Source: JABAYQ01 sp042091225 (GTDB lineage Bacteria; Bacteroidota; Bacteroidia; Flavobacteriales; UBA7312). Taken from it: 59,151 nt of DNA. This document shows positions 26,104 through 34,925 of this stretch, one piece after another. Made by a program: the position numbers and the translations under genes. Every line of letters starts with the position of its first letter. Positions within the stretch are counted from its first letter, which is position 1. A model generated the notes under the pieces. It was not told the origin of the DNA. It worked only from the letters and a program-made list of their open reading frames with translations, and made no database searches. The stretch covers positions 1 to 59,151 of the forward strand of contig JBELHW010000007.1 in NCBI GenBank assembly GCA_042091225.1. Reading direction: 5' to 3'.

Positions 26104-26541
26104 TTATTTTGTTCCGGTAGAACCAAATCCGCCTTGTCCTCGTTCTGTTTCTGTTAAAATTTCTTGAACTTTCCAATCGGCTTGTTGGTACTGAGCGATA
26201 ACGACTTGAGCAATTCGTTCTCCATCATGAACAACAAATTCTGTGTCGGAAAGGTTAACTAATAAAACGCCTACTTCGCCTCTGTAGTCGGCATCTATAG
26301 TTCCGGGACTATTGAGCACCGTTATTCCTTTTTTGTAAGCCAAACCACTTCTGGGCCTAACTTGCATTTCAAAACCTTTGGGAAGCTCTACAAACAAGCC
26401 GGTTTTTATTAAGGCTCTTTGCATGGGTGCTAAAACTACTGGGCTATCTATATTAGCTCGAATGTCCATACCTGCAGAGTGAGAAGTTTCGTATTGAGGA
26501 AGATCGTGTTTAGAACGATTGATAACGGAAATAGCCTGCAT
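26104..26541 (-). CDS. dut: Deoxyuridine 5'-triphosphate nucleotidohydrolase
   Basis: Dut hydrolyses dUTP to dUMP and pyrophosphate, keeping uracil out of DNA and feeding thymidylate synthesis. All five motifs of trimeric dUTPases are present in 145 residues: AGMDIRA (24-30), RPRSGLA (63-69), the catalytic GTIDADYRGE (about 80-89), GERIAQVVI (about 106-114) and the P-loop-like RGQGGFGSTG at the C-terminus. Normal length, cytoplasmic. It sits 11 bases after the flippase gene and 4 before the TPR gene. Confidence 0.96.
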   Translation of the reverse strand: MQAISVINRSKHDLPQYETSHSAGMDIRANIDSPVVLAPMQRALIKTGLFVELPKGFEMQVRPRSGLAYKKGITVLNSPGTIDADYRGEVGVLLVNLSDTEFVVHDGERIAQVVIAQYQQADWKVQEILTETERGQGGFGSTGTK

Positions 26542-26552
26542 AGATTGTACAA

Positions 26553-28016
26553 TTAAAATTTAAAAATTGGTGTTTTTTGCTTTTCTAAAAATAAGGAAAC
26601 GCTAATAAAAATAAGAATATAAACAGTATTTAACAACATTCCCATATCAAAATAAAGGCTAAACAAATATAAGCCAAGTGATAAAATTAAATAAAAACTA
26701 ATTTTAAAAATCGGATAAGGAATTGGGTAATGCTTTTGGCATAAAAAATAGGAGAGCACAACCATTGAAAAATAGCAAATTAAAGTTGTCCAAGCCGCCC
26801 CCTCAAAACCCATATAAGGTACCAACAAAAGGTTAAGGCCTACGGTTAAAAAGGCTCCGAAAATAGACATATAAGCGCCGTATTTTGTTTGTTGAGATAG
26901 CTTATACCAAATTGATAAATTGTAATAAATTCCTAAAAATAAATTTGCAAACAGCAAAAGAGCTACTACAAGTTTTGCGCTTGGGTCTTGAAATTCGGGA
27001 CCTATAAAGTTTTTAATAGTGTCGAAGTATAACATGCATGCCAAAAATATAGTGGAAGTAACAATTGTAAAATATTTTAGCACTACAGCATAGAGTTGCT
27101 TGGCGTCTTTTTGTTTTGCTTGAGCAAAGAAAAAAGGTTCGGCTGCAAAACGAAAGGCCTGAATAAAAAGAGTCATAATAATAGACAGTTTATAAAGGGC
27201 GCTATAAATACCAATTTGAGAAATTGCTACATCAGATGGCAATAGGTATTGTAATATTATTCTATCTAGGGTTTCGTTTGCTATTCCCGCTAGTCCGGCA
27301 ATAAGCAGAGGAGATCCGTAAACCAACATTTTTTTCCATAGCTCTTTGTCAAAATTGTTGAAATGGCCAAGCATTTGAGGCAGCAACAAAAGGAAACTTA
27401 GTGCACTAGCTACTAAATTGGCAATAAAAATATAGCCAATACCAAAATTGGGATTATATATTTTTTCTACTAAAGAAGCCGAATCAAGCTGGTTCTCTAT
27501 AGCATAATCGCAATAAACTATAAAAAACAAATTGAGCCCAATATTTACAAAGATATTTAGCAAGCGGATTGTAGCAAATCGGAGGGCTTTATTTTGTTGC
27601 CTTAGCTTGGCAAAAGAAATGGATGTAACCGCATCTAGCCCAACAATAAGAGCAAAATATTGAATGTATTGAGGCCGACTTCCAAAGCCGATAGCACTGG
27701 CAATATCTTGGCTAAAAACCCAACAAACAAACACAAACAAAACAGCGCTAACACTTAGAGAAATTAGTCCAGTGCTAAACACTTTGTTTTTATTGCTTTC
27801 TAGCTCGGAAAAACGAAAAAAGGCAGTTTCCATTCCGTAGGTCAGAATCACGATAAGAAAGGCAACATAAGCATACAAAATAGTAACTTCTCCGTATTCT
27901 ACAGTACTAAAATACCTCGTATATAACGGAACTAACATAAAGTTGAGCATGCGACCAAAAATACTACTCAATCCGTAAACTGCTGTTTGGCTTAATAATT
28001 TTTTGAGTGGATTCAA
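26553..28016 (-). CDS. Polysaccharide/oligosaccharide flippase of the MOP superfamily
   Basis: A 487-residue integral membrane protein with about 12-14 hydrophobic segments. The opening LLSQTAVYGLSSIFGRMLNF and the segment MLVPLYTRYFSTVEYGE are characteristic of Wzx-like exporters. Family members flip lipid-linked sugars across the inner membrane. The presence of a crotonase gene upstream and dut downstream says little about the substrate. A second member of the superfamily is encoded at 57.6-59.0 kb. Spacing to both neighbours is about 10 bases, so it belongs to the operon. Confidence 0.82.
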   Translation of the reverse strand: MNPLKKLLSQTAVYGLSSIFGRMLNFMLVPLYTRYFSTVEYGEVTILYAYVAFLIVILTYGMETAFFRFSELESNKNKVFSTGLISLSVSAVLFVFVCWVFSQDIASAIGFGSRPQYIQYFALIVGLDAVTSISFAKLRQQNKALRFATIRLLNIFVNIGLNLFFIVYCDYAIENQLDSASLVEKIYNPNFGIGYIFIANLVASALSFLLLLPQMLGHFNNFDKELWKKMLVYGSPLLIAGLAGIANETLDRIILQYLLPSDVAISQIGIYSALYKLSIIMTLFIQAFRFAAEPFFFAQAKQKDAKQLYAVVLKYFTIVTSTIFLACMLYFDTIKNFIGPEFQDPSAKLVVALLLFANLFLGIYYNLSIWYKLSQQTKYGAYMSIFGAFLTVGLNLLLVPYMGFEGAAWTTLICYFSMVVLSYFLCQKHYPIPYPIFKISFYLILSLGLYLFSLYFDMGMLLNTVYILIFISVSLFLEKQKTPIFKF

Positions 28017-28024
28017 ATTATATA

Positions 28025-28792
28025 CTAAAAGTTAGGTTTTCTTTTTTGCAAAAAGGCAGTTGTTCCTTCTTTAAAATCGGCAGTATCGAAACATTTTCCG
28101 AAAGATTCTATTTCGGTTTCGTAACCACTATCGTTAAAACCAGCATTTACAGATTTTATTGCCATTGAAATAGCAGAGGGCGAATTTCTACAAATTTTAG
28201 CCGCTAATTTATTGCCATTTTCCATCAGGCTTTCTAAAGGATAAACCGAATTAACTAAGCCACATTGCAGGGCAGAATCACCATCGATCATTTGAGCACT
28301 TGTTATCATCTCCATTGCCTTGCCCTTTCCTACCAACTGTGGCAATCGCTGGGTGCCTCCATAGCCAGGGATAAGCCCTAATGAAACCTCAGGAAGGCCA
28401 AGCTTAGCACTGTGGCTAGCTATTCGGATGTGGCAAGACATGGCAAGCTCCAAACCTCCTCCGAGACAAAAGCCGTTAATGGCAGCAATAACAGGAGTTG
28501 AAAGCTGCTCTACAAGATTAAACAAAAGGTATTGACCGTCTTGAGCCAAGTCGCTACCCTCTTGGCTATTAAAGTTAGCAAACTCTTTAATATCTGCTCC
28601 AGCTACGAAAGACTTTGTTCCCTGACCACTCAAAATAATACAACGCACTTGCTCACTCTTGTCCGCCTTAATAAAAGCATCGTTTAACTCTTCTATAGTT
28701 GCCTTATTAAGGGCGTTTAGCTGCTTAGGGCGATTTATTAAAATAGTACAAATAAAATTTTCGGTGGTACTAATGATATTTTGGTAGTTCAT
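28025..28792 (-). CDS. Enoyl-CoA hydratase/isomerase (crotonase family)
   Basis: A 255-residue crotonase. The CoA-pocket motif AGADIKEF lies near residues 65-72, and the oxyanion-hole segment GFCLGGGLELAMSC near 105-118 includes the first catalytic Glu. The second catalytic Glu is in LPEVSLGLIPG near 137-147, followed by GGTQRLP. Both hydratase glutamates are present, so it should be a true enoyl-CoA hydratase for fatty-acid or amino-acid breakdown. Exact chain-length preference is unknown. It is the first gene of the ten-gene operon and has a consensus promoter directly upstream. Confidence 0.9.
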   Translation of the reverse strand: MNYQNIISTTENFICTILINRPKQLNALNKATIEELNDAFIKADKSEQVRCIILSGQGTKSFVAGADIKEFANFNSQEGSDLAQDGQYLLFNLVEQLSTPVIAAINGFCLGGGLELAMSCHIRIASHSAKLGLPEVSLGLIPGYGGTQRLPQLVGKGKAMEMITSAQMIDGDSALQCGLVNSVYPLESLMENGNKLAAKICRNSPSAISMAIKSVNAGFNDSGYETEIESFGKCFDTADFKEGTTAFLQKRKPNF

Positions 28793-28814
28793 AGTATTGA
28801 TTTATATTATTGGA

Positions 28815-28843
28815 CAAAGATAGTTTTTTACTAATACTCCAAA
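28815..28843 (-). promoter_or_regulatory. Promoter of the ten-gene operon (28.8 to 18.4 kb)
   Basis: Minus strand: TTTG (28843-28840), 17 bases, TATCTTTG (28822-28815), with ATG 28792 22 bases downstream. All ten genes down to 18366 are spaced from -17 to +43 bases, and no other strong promoter was seen within, so this element may serve the whole block. Confidence 0.72.
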
Positions 28844-29323
28844 ATAAACAAGAAAGACAAATGCGATTTTATATCTGAAATTAATTATTATAGTACAGGT
28901 GATGTTGATCTTCTTACTACTAACGTTGTTGAGCTTTCTAACATTGATCTTTTTAATAACCCATATGACCAAAATACATACTTTAACCTCTTGGCTATAA
29001 ATAAAATTTTTGCTTGTGTTAGTGGGCGAATAGCTACATATTATAAATCTGAAGGATGCCCTAACCAACAATGGATGTTTCCAACAATAGATATGGCTCT
29101 TGCTTTGGAAGAAAGTTTGCCAACAATAAATCCTATTCTACATATTATGAACAAAGAAAAAATATATGTAGGCGATGAGTATTGGTTGATGAATGTAATT
29201 GAAAATGATATTTTTTACGGTTATTTTATTCAAATAGGTGGAACTGGGGCTAACGGTCCAATAAAAAGAGACTTCCAAAATAGCAGAAAAAAAGTTCGGC
29301 ATATGTCTATTGTCCCGCTGTAG
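28835..29323 (+). pseudogene. Gene remnant on the opposite strand, lacking a start; weak DUF1566-like look
   Basis: A frame of 162 sense codons is open from 28835, just after TAA (28832-28834), to TAG 29321-29323. It has no ATG in a plausible start position: the first ATG comes only after about 80 codons, and TTG at 28991 would drop about 50 sensible codons. The translation looks like real protein (NLLAINKIFACVSGR, WMFPTIDMALALEE, YWLMNVIE, then KVRHMSIVPL). The W-x-x-P-T, Y-W and final VR pattern resembles the DUF1566 (Fib_succ_major-like) fold, but this is only an impression. The 5' part overlaps the crotonase promoter, and the 3' end overlaps the haem-peroxidase gene. It is the only plus-strand frame in a long minus-strand block. 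Most likely a 5'-truncated relic. Confidence 0.45.
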
Positions 29324-30284
29324 CATTGTGTACAAAGGACGAGTCATTTAGGCTAATCAGAAAAGCTATTAAGTCTTGTTTTTGGTCTTGGCTTAAATGG
29401 AATGGTTTTATAATGGTGTCTTGGTTAAAATGAGCATTAGCTCCTGAGCTATAATGATTTATAACTTGCTCTAAGTTTTGGAAAGAGCCATCGTGCATAT
29501 AGGGTGCCGTAAAGCCAATGTTTCTTAATGTTGGTACTTTAAAAATGGCTTGGTCTTGTTTTAAATTAGTTAGTCTTGCTCTTCCCTTGTCCTTGTATTT
29601 TTTATAAAGTCCGTTATTAGTAAGCCTACTATCGCTAAAGTTAAAGCCAGAATGGCAAGAAGCACAATATAGCTCGTCAAAAAATAGTTTCATTCCTCTT
29701 TTTTGTGCAGGGCTTATTGCCGACTCATTTCCGTTTATATATTGGTCGTAATTTGAGTTTCCGCTAAGCAAAGTTCTTTGGTAACTAGCAAGAGAATATG
29801 CTATTACTTTTGGGTTAGGTAGGCTATTAAATGCTTTTCTCGCTAATGCCTTGTAGCTCGAATCTTGTTTCATGCGTTGGGCAATTAATAAAATATGAAA
29901 GTCAAACTCATTGTGCTCGTGAATAGGCACCTTAACCTGTGCTTCTAGACTTGGATTTAATCCGTCCAACATAAAATAAGGTTGGTATGCTACATTGGTA
30001 AGGGTTGGTGCATTTCTGTCTACCATTCTGCCTTTTATTCCTGTGCTTTTTTGTTTTCCATCGCTAAAAGCAAACTCTGGCATGTGGCAAGATGCACAAG
30101 ATAAGGTGGAGTCTCGAGACATCATTTTGTCAAAAAATAATTTTTTTCCTAACTCTATTTTACTGTCAGAGAGTGAGTTGTCTTTAGGGATATAAACTTG
30201 TGGAAATCCCTTTGGTGTAAGCAAAGAATAGGGGTCTGAAGAGACCCCTATAACAACAATAAATAAGAGAATTATTAATCTCAT
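29307..30284 (-). CDS. Di-haem cytochrome-c peroxidase/MauG family protein (MbnH-like)
   Basis: A 325-residue exported di-haem protein. Signal peptide about 1-16. Haem sites are CASCH at 63-67 and CASCH at 207-211. APTLTNVAY (92-100) and VPTLRNIGFTAPYMHDGSF (250-268) are the typical family blocks. CcpA-like proteins reduce peroxide, while MauG and MbnH oxidise a protein substrate. The gene directly upstream (4-base overlap) encodes an MbnP-like protein, and in methanotrophs MbnH converts a Trp of MbnP to kynurenine, which makes a copper site. I therefore prefer an MbnH-like role over peroxide removal, by context. The pair may be translationally coupled. Confidence 0.8.
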   Translation of the reverse strand: MRLIILLFIVVIGVSSDPYSLLTPKGFPQVYIPKDNSLSDSKIELGKKLFFDKMMSRDSTLSCASCHMPEFAFSDGKQKSTGIKGRMVDRNAPTLTNVAYQPYFMLDGLNPSLEAQVKVPIHEHNEFDFHILLIAQRMKQDSSYKALARKAFNSLPNPKVIAYSLASYQRTLLSGNSNYDQYINGNESAISPAQKRGMKLFFDELYCASCHSGFNFSDSRLTNNGLYKKYKDKGRARLTNLKQDQAIFKVPTLRNIGFTAPYMHDGSFQNLEQVINHYSSGANAHFNQDTIIKPFHLSQDQKQDLIAFLISLNDSSFVHNATAGQ

Positions 30285-31258
30285 TTACGCACAATAAATC
30301 GTTTGGATTGGTAATGATTGTCTCCAGTAAACTTTGCAATATAAGTTCCGCTATTTAACTCTGTTACCATAAAGTAATTTCCTTGGTAATTCAAGTTATC
30401 ATCTTGGTAAACCAATCGTCCTGAAAGGTCATAGACTTGTAGACTATACTTCTGCTTATCAGCTAAACTATAGCTAAAAACTGGAGCATATGCCATGCTA
30501 TAATCTATATGAATATAGGTGTTTTTTTGCTCAGGACGGACGGATGCTAATTGGCCTGTAACGAAAACGTTATTGCTGCTTAGGTTGTTCATGTAAGCAC
30601 TATGAGATGGGGTGTTTCCGTGGTTTATCCCTATCTGATATAGATCTAGAGTTCCTACCCATCTGTCTAATATCACTTGTGTAGAAAGAACAATGTTTCC
30701 ATTGTTAGCGCTAGCGTCATAATTTAACTCTACGTTTCGTAAGAGGTTGTCTCCGAATCCTCTAAATTCGAATGCATCATTAGGGATAGGATCACCATCG
30801 TCGCTTCCGTCTATCATTCCGTTTACATCGAAGAAGAAATAACCAGCAGGCCAACCCCAGTCCATTAAAGGAGCTTGAGGCCCTAGAGGATGAAAGGAGT
30901 CATAATTATTGCTATTTCCGTGGTTAGCATCGTAATCAACACCAACATCAAAACGCAATTTTTCAATGTTTTGGATGGAATAACTTCCTAAATCGTAATC
31001 GCTTACGTTGGCGCTAACCAAAAGGTATAAGTCGTCTAATGTGGTAATTTGACCTCCATCATGTACAATTTGTAAAGAAGAAAGGTAGTACCTTACTCTT
31101 TGGAATTGTATGGTTTTGCCATTTTGGTCGCTATAGTTTTGTCCGTATGCCAAAGGCTGATCGTTAAACGTATGGTTAAGCTCTAAGCTTATTTGATTCT
31201 GACTATGTGCAAAAAACGGACCAAGAATCAATAAGAAACTAATAAATAATGCTTTCAT
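30281..31258 (-). CDS. MbnP family copper-binding-type protein with T9SS sorting domain
   Basis: A 325-residue protein. Signal peptide 1-20 (FFAHSQ). Residues about 22-240 resemble the MbnP family: IQFQRVRYYLSSLQI near 50-64, and HPLGPQAPLMDWGWPAGYFF at 123-142 with Trp134 and Trp136. His residues at 213 and 219 are possible metal ligands. Residues about 260-325 are a type A T9SS sorting domain (YSLQVYDLSGRLVYQ, then GTYIAKF and a final RKFIVRK-like end). Known for MbnP: a periplasmic copper binder whose Trp is oxidised by MbnH. Here the sorting domain implies release to the cell surface or outside. The haem-enzyme gene follows with a 4-base overlap. Which Trp would be modified is not known. 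Confidence 0.75.
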   Translation of the reverse strand: MKALFISFLLILGPFFAHSQNQISLELNHTFNDQPLAYGQNYSDQNGKTIQFQRVRYYLSSLQIVHDGGQITTLDDLYLLVSANVSDYDLGSYSIQNIEKLRFDVGVDYDANHGNSNNYDSFHPLGPQAPLMDWGWPAGYFFFDVNGMIDGSDDGDPIPNDAFEFRGFGDNLLRNVELNYDASANNGNIVLSTQVILDRWVGTLDLYQIGINHGNTPSHSAYMNNLSSNNVFVTGQLASVRPEQKNTYIHIDYSMAYAPVFSYSLADKQKYSLQVYDLSGRLVYQDDNLNYQGNYFMVTELNSGTYIAKFTGDNHYQSKRFIVRK

Positions 31259-31259
31259 T

Positions 31260-31808
31260 TTATCTTAAAATTAGGTTTTTACGGAAAGTACCATCCTTAT
31301 ACTGTATAATACAAAGCTGGTTGTGGTTAGGTTTGTCAATCTTCTTGCCTTCTAGAGTATAATAAGCAACAATTGGTTTGGAGTTGTTGTTTTTCCAGGC
31401 GCTAATGTTAGTCAGATCGCTAGCAATTCCTCTCCAGCTTACAGTATCGACAAAATTATTATTTGTGGTTATTTCCATCTGAACAAATCCTTCCCCCGCT
31501 ACATTGTTAGGGTAAAAATGGCAATTTAAATATTGCTGGCTTGCTGGCTCAAAAGAAGCGGTTCCGCTTATAATTCCTGGGGAGAAACAAGAGGGAAAAC
31601 AAAATGAGAATTGCCATTGAGAAGGCATAGAGTCTTTAATAATTCTCCATTGAACATCGGTAGCTTGATCGGAATTATAATAGGTGTTTTGGTAAAAGTC
31701 TGGGACCGAGCTGGCAGCGCTAAATTCGATGTAGTAATCATCAATAGAATATTGAGCTGCACTAAAAAGAGAACAAAGGATTAGTGGTAAGAATAAATAA
31801 TTTTTCAT
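31260..31808 (-). CDS. Small secreted protein of unknown function, possible T9SS-type C-terminus
   Basis: I do not recognise this 182-residue protein. Residues 1-18 are a signal peptide (LFSAAQ). The mature part is rich in aromatic and polar residues and contains three cysteines (FCFPSC near 69-74 and C96) that could form disulfides. The last ~40 residues (IVAYYTLEGKKIDK, then FRKNLILR) look like a short sorting-domain relative. It is the first gene of a three-gene unit with the MbnP-like and MbnH-like genes (1-base gap to the former), and has a consensus promoter. A role with them on the cell surface is likely, but the function is unknown. Confidence 0.6.
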   Translation of the reverse strand: MKNYLFLPLILCSLFSAAQYSIDDYYIEFSAASSVPDFYQNTYYNSDQATDVQWRIIKDSMPSQWQFSFCFPSCFSPGIISGTASFEPASQQYLNCHFYPNNVAGEGFVQMEITTNNNFVDTVSWRGIASDLTNISAWKNNNSKPIVAYYTLEGKKIDKPNHNQLCIIQYKDGTFRKNLILR

Positions 31809-31830
31809 AATAGGATATATTTAATTTTCT

Positions 31831-31862
31831 CAAATGTAAACATTTAACTCAATACAATCAAA
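31831..31862 (-). promoter_or_regulatory. Promoter of the MbnP/MbnH-like unit
   Basis: Minus strand: TTTG (31862-31859), 20 bases, TACATTTG (31838-31831), with ATG 31808 22 bases downstream. It separates this unit from the atp genes upstream. No copper-responsive operator (for example a CsoR or CueR palindrome) was recognised beside it. Confidence 0.7.
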
Positions 31863-31919
31863 TTGAAAATCAGGGCCTTACCTATTCAAGCCTTAAAAGA
31901 ATTTGGGCTTCAAAAAAAA

Positions 31920-32774
31920 TTAACTATTTAAAGCCTCTGCACCACCAACTATTTCTAAAATTTCGCTAGTAATAGCAGCTTGCCTTGCTTTATTGTATGT
32001 TAATTTTAATTCTTTTCTTAGCTCTCCTGCATTATCCGTTGCTTTATGCATTGCAGTCATTCTTGCGCCATGCTCTGAGGCGTGAGAGTCTAAAACAGCC
32101 TTAAATAGCTGAATTTTTAAGGACTTAGGAATAAGGTCTAAAACGATTTCTTGTTTTGAAGGCTCAAATATATAATCACCAATAGTGGCTGACTCATCGC
32201 TTGGTGTCTCTACCGGCAAGAAGTTTTCTGCCATAACAATTTGAGATGCCGCATTTTTAAATTGGTTGTATATGAGCACTACTTTGTCAAAATCTCCAGC
32301 AACATACTGATCCATAATAAACTGAGCAATTATAGAAGTATTTTCGAAACTAAGGTCGTTGAAAAGGGCATCGTGAGAAGAAAGTACTTTAAAGTCGTTT
32401 TTTGTAAAATATTCCGATGCTTTTTTTCCTATGGTCAAAAAACTAGCCGACTTGTAGAGCTTGCTCTGAGCTACTGCTTTCTTAATGATGTTAGAGTTAA
32501 AAGCACCGCACAATCCTCTATTAGAGGTAACCACCACAAATAAGGCGTTTTTTACTTCTCTTTCTTGAGCATATTCTCCTCCCTCAGAACCTTCTAATGT
32601 AGAGCTGAGGTTGATTAATAATTCTCTTAGCTTGTTAGCGTATGGTCGCATTTGAGTAATGGCGTCCTGCGCTCTTTTTAATTTAGCAGCAGACACCATC
32701 TTCATTGCACTAGTAATCTGCATGGTAGAACCAACAGAAGTAATTCGTGCGCGTATGTCTTTTAAATTTGCCAT
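31920..32774 (-). CDS. atpG: ATP synthase F1 subunit gamma
   Basis: The gamma subunit is the central rotor shaft of F1. The 284-residue protein starts with MANLKDIRARITSVGSTMQI and ends in the helical segment TYNKARQAAITSEILEIVGGAEAL, the two coiled ends that form the shaft. SNRGLCGAFN near 79-88 is the conserved Rossmann-type block. It starts two bases after atpA and is the last gene of the operon in this window. atpD and atpC do not follow: the next gene belongs to the MbnP/MbnH unit. Confidence 0.97.
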   Translation of the reverse strand: MANLKDIRARITSVGSTMQITSAMKMVSAAKLKRAQDAITQMRPYANKLRELLINLSSTLEGSEGGEYAQEREVKNALFVVVTSNRGLCGAFNSNIIKKAVAQSKLYKSASFLTIGKKASEYFTKNDFKVLSSHDALFNDLSFENTSIIAQFIMDQYVAGDFDKVVLIYNQFKNAASQIVMAENFLPVETPSDESATIGDYIFEPSKQEIVLDLIPKSLKIQLFKAVLDSHASEHGARMTAMHKATDNAGELRKELKLTYNKARQAAITSEILEIVGGAEALNS

Positions 32775-32776
32775 AA

Positions 32777-34357
32777 TTAAGCGCTATATTTTTTAGAAAG
32801 ATCTGCTGTAACCGCTTTTAAGGTATCCTTAATTTGGTCGGTTAACTTACCAGCACCTAATTGGTCCAATACATCTTGGTGTTTTTGGTGTAAGAACGCT
32901 ATAAATTCGGTTTCAAACTCCTTAATTTTATTGGTAGGAACATCCATCAATAATCCGTTCGTTCCACAAAAAATAATCGCCGCTTGCTCTTCTACTCTCA
33001 AAGGAGAATACTGTCCTTGCTTTAATATTTCTACATTTCTTTGGCCTTTATCAATAACTGCTTTAGTAGCAGCATCAAGATCGGAGCCAAACTTAGCAAA
33101 GGCTTCTAATTCACGGAATTGTGCTTGGTCAAGCTTTAAAGTACCAGAAATTTTCTTCATGGACTTAATTTGTGCTGATCCTCCCACACGAGATACCGAA
33201 ATACCTACGTTAATTGCTGGTCTAACTCCCGAGTTAAATAAATCTCCATCTAAGAAAATTTGTCCGTCGGTAATAGAAATTACATTAGTAGGGATATAAG
33301 CAGAAACATCACCCGCTTGTGTTTCAATAATTGGCAAAGCTGTTAGCGAACCTCCTCCCTTAACTTTATCTTTTAAAGATGCTGGAAGGTCATTCATTTG
33401 TGCAGCAATTGCATCGTCATTAATTACTTTAGCAGCTCGCTCTAACAAACGAGAGTGTAGATAAAATACGTCTCCAGGGTAAGCCTCTCTACCCGGTGGC
33501 CTTCTTAATAGAAGAGAAACCTCTCTATAGGCAACAGCTTGTTTTGATAAATCGTCAAATACAATAAGAGCCGGACGACCAGTATCTCTAAAATACTCTC
33601 CAATTGCAGCACCTGCTAATGGAGCGTAAAACTGCATAGGAGCTGGGTCAGATGCATTAGAAGCAACAATTACCGTATATGCTAATGCTCCGGCCTCGTC
33701 TAATGTTTTAGCAATGGATGCAACTGTTGATCCTTTCTGTCCAACGGCAACATAAATACAAAAAACTGGCTCCCCTTTATCGTAAAATTCTTTTTGATTT
33801 ATAATTGTATCAATAGCAACTGCTGTTTTACCAGTCTGTCTATCGCCAATTATTAGCTCTCTTTGCCCTCTTCCTACCGGAATCATGGCGTCAATTGCCT
33901 TAATACCTGTTTGTAAAGGCTCGTTTACTGGCTGTCTGTAAATAACCCCTGGAGCTTTTCTTTCGATTGGCATTTCGAATGTTTCTCCGGCGATAGGTCC
34001 TTTTCCGTCGATAGGATTTCCTAAAGTATCAACTACACGGCCTAACATTCCTTCCCCTACGTTAATAGAGGCAATACGATTGGTTCTTTTTACAACATCG
34101 CCCTCTTTAATTCCTTTTGAAGGACCTAAAAGTACTGCTCCAACATTGTCTTCTTCTAAGTTTAGAACGATTGCTTGTAGCCCGTTTTCGAACTCTATCA
34201 ACTCTCCTGACTGTACGTTTGTAAGTCCATAGATTCGTGCAATACCATCTCCTACTTGCAAGACTGTACCCACTTCTTGTAGTTCCGACTCGGATTTAAA
34301 TCCTGCCAATTGTTGTCTTAAAATTGCTGATACTTCAGCTGGTTTTACTTCTGCCAT
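32777..34357 (-). CDS. atpA: ATP synthase F1 subunit alpha
   Basis: The alpha subunit of F1, 526 residues. The Walker A motif GDRQTGKTA lies near 171-179, and the DDLSKQAVAYR and RRPPGREAYPGD blocks near 268-295 are signatures of alpha. SVSRVGGSAQ near 391-400 contains the alpha Arg finger region (VSRVG). Normal length, with a start that gives the expected AEVKPAEVSAIL N-terminus. Membrane-associated by the peripheral stalk. Gap of 12 bases to atpH upstream. Confidence 0.98.
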   Translation of the reverse strand: MAEVKPAEVSAILRQQLAGFKSESELQEVGTVLQVGDGIARIYGLTNVQSGELIEFENGLQAIVLNLEEDNVGAVLLGPSKGIKEGDVVKRTNRIASINVGEGMLGRVVDTLGNPIDGKGPIAGETFEMPIERKAPGVIYRQPVNEPLQTGIKAIDAMIPVGRGQRELIIGDRQTGKTAVAIDTIINQKEFYDKGEPVFCIYVAVGQKGSTVASIAKTLDEAGALAYTVIVASNASDPAPMQFYAPLAGAAIGEYFRDTGRPALIVFDDLSKQAVAYREVSLLLRRPPGREAYPGDVFYLHSRLLERAAKVINDDAIAAQMNDLPASLKDKVKGGGSLTALPIIETQAGDVSAYIPTNVISITDGQIFLDGDLFNSGVRPAINVGISVSRVGGSAQIKSMKKISGTLKLDQAQFRELEAFAKFGSDLDAATKAVIDKGQRNVEILKQGQYSPLRVEEQAAIIFCGTNGLLMDVPTNKIKEFETEFIAFLHQKHQDVLDQLGAGKLTDQIKDTLKAVTADLSKKYSA

Positions 34358-34369
34358 AGCGTTTGTTGA

Positions 34370-34924
34370 TTAAAAGTCCTTTATGTATAGGTTTTTATTA
34401 AATGATTGTTTTAAGTCGTTAATCTGACGCAATACGCTTGCGTCTAGTTGGCGATCACCAATGCGAACGATAGCTCCGCCAATTAAATTTTGATTCACTT
34501 TTTCTGTTAGCTCTACCTTCTCAATTCCTTGCTTTTTAATAAACTCTAACACCTGAGCTCTCAAAGAGTCGTCAAGCGGGTGTGCGCTAGTTATAATCGC
34601 TGTTTCTATTCCTAGGCTCCTTTTATAAACTAACATAAATTGTTGAGCTATCTCGACCAATAAAGCTTCTCTTTTTTTCTTAGTAATAAGACTTACAAAA
34701 GAGGAAGTTAAATCGGATAAGTTAGAAAATACATCAGAAAGAATAGCTAGTTTCTTATCGGTTTTAATAACTGGGCTTTTTAACAATAAGGCCAAGTCTT
34801 TAGAGCCAGAACAAACAGACAATATTGTTTCCATATCTGTTTTGCAAACCTCTAGCGTGTTTTGCTCTTTTGCCAATTCAAATAAAGATTTGGCGTATCT
34901 TAATGTTGCTCTAGTGTTAGCCAT
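34370..34924 (-). CDS. atpH: ATP synthase F1 subunit delta
   Basis: The delta subunit joins the F1 head to the b-subunit stalk (OSCP role). The 184-residue protein has the family start (RATLRYAKSLFELAKEQ, residues 4-20) and the C-terminal block IGGAIVRIGDRQLDASVL near 147-164. It lies between atpF (1-base gap) and atpA (12 bases). Confidence 0.94.
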   Translation of the reverse strand: MANTRATLRYAKSLFELAKEQNTLEVCKTDMETILSVCSGSKDLALLLKSPVIKTDKKLAILSDVFSNLSDLTSSFVSLITKKKREALLVEIAQQFMLVYKRSLGIETAIITSAHPLDDSLRAQVLEFIKKQGIEKVELTEKVNQNLIGGAIVRIGDRQLDASVLRQINDLKQSFNKNLYIKDF

Positions 34925-34925
34925 A

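Noticed and set aside
28802..29071. 89-codon minus-strand frame upstream of the crotonase gene
   Set aside because: It covers the consensus promoter of that gene and is antisense to the more protein-like plus-strand remnant.
31880..31915. AAGCC/GGCTT hairpin after atpG
   Set aside because: The stem has only five pairs, a large loop and no T-tract in the minus direction.
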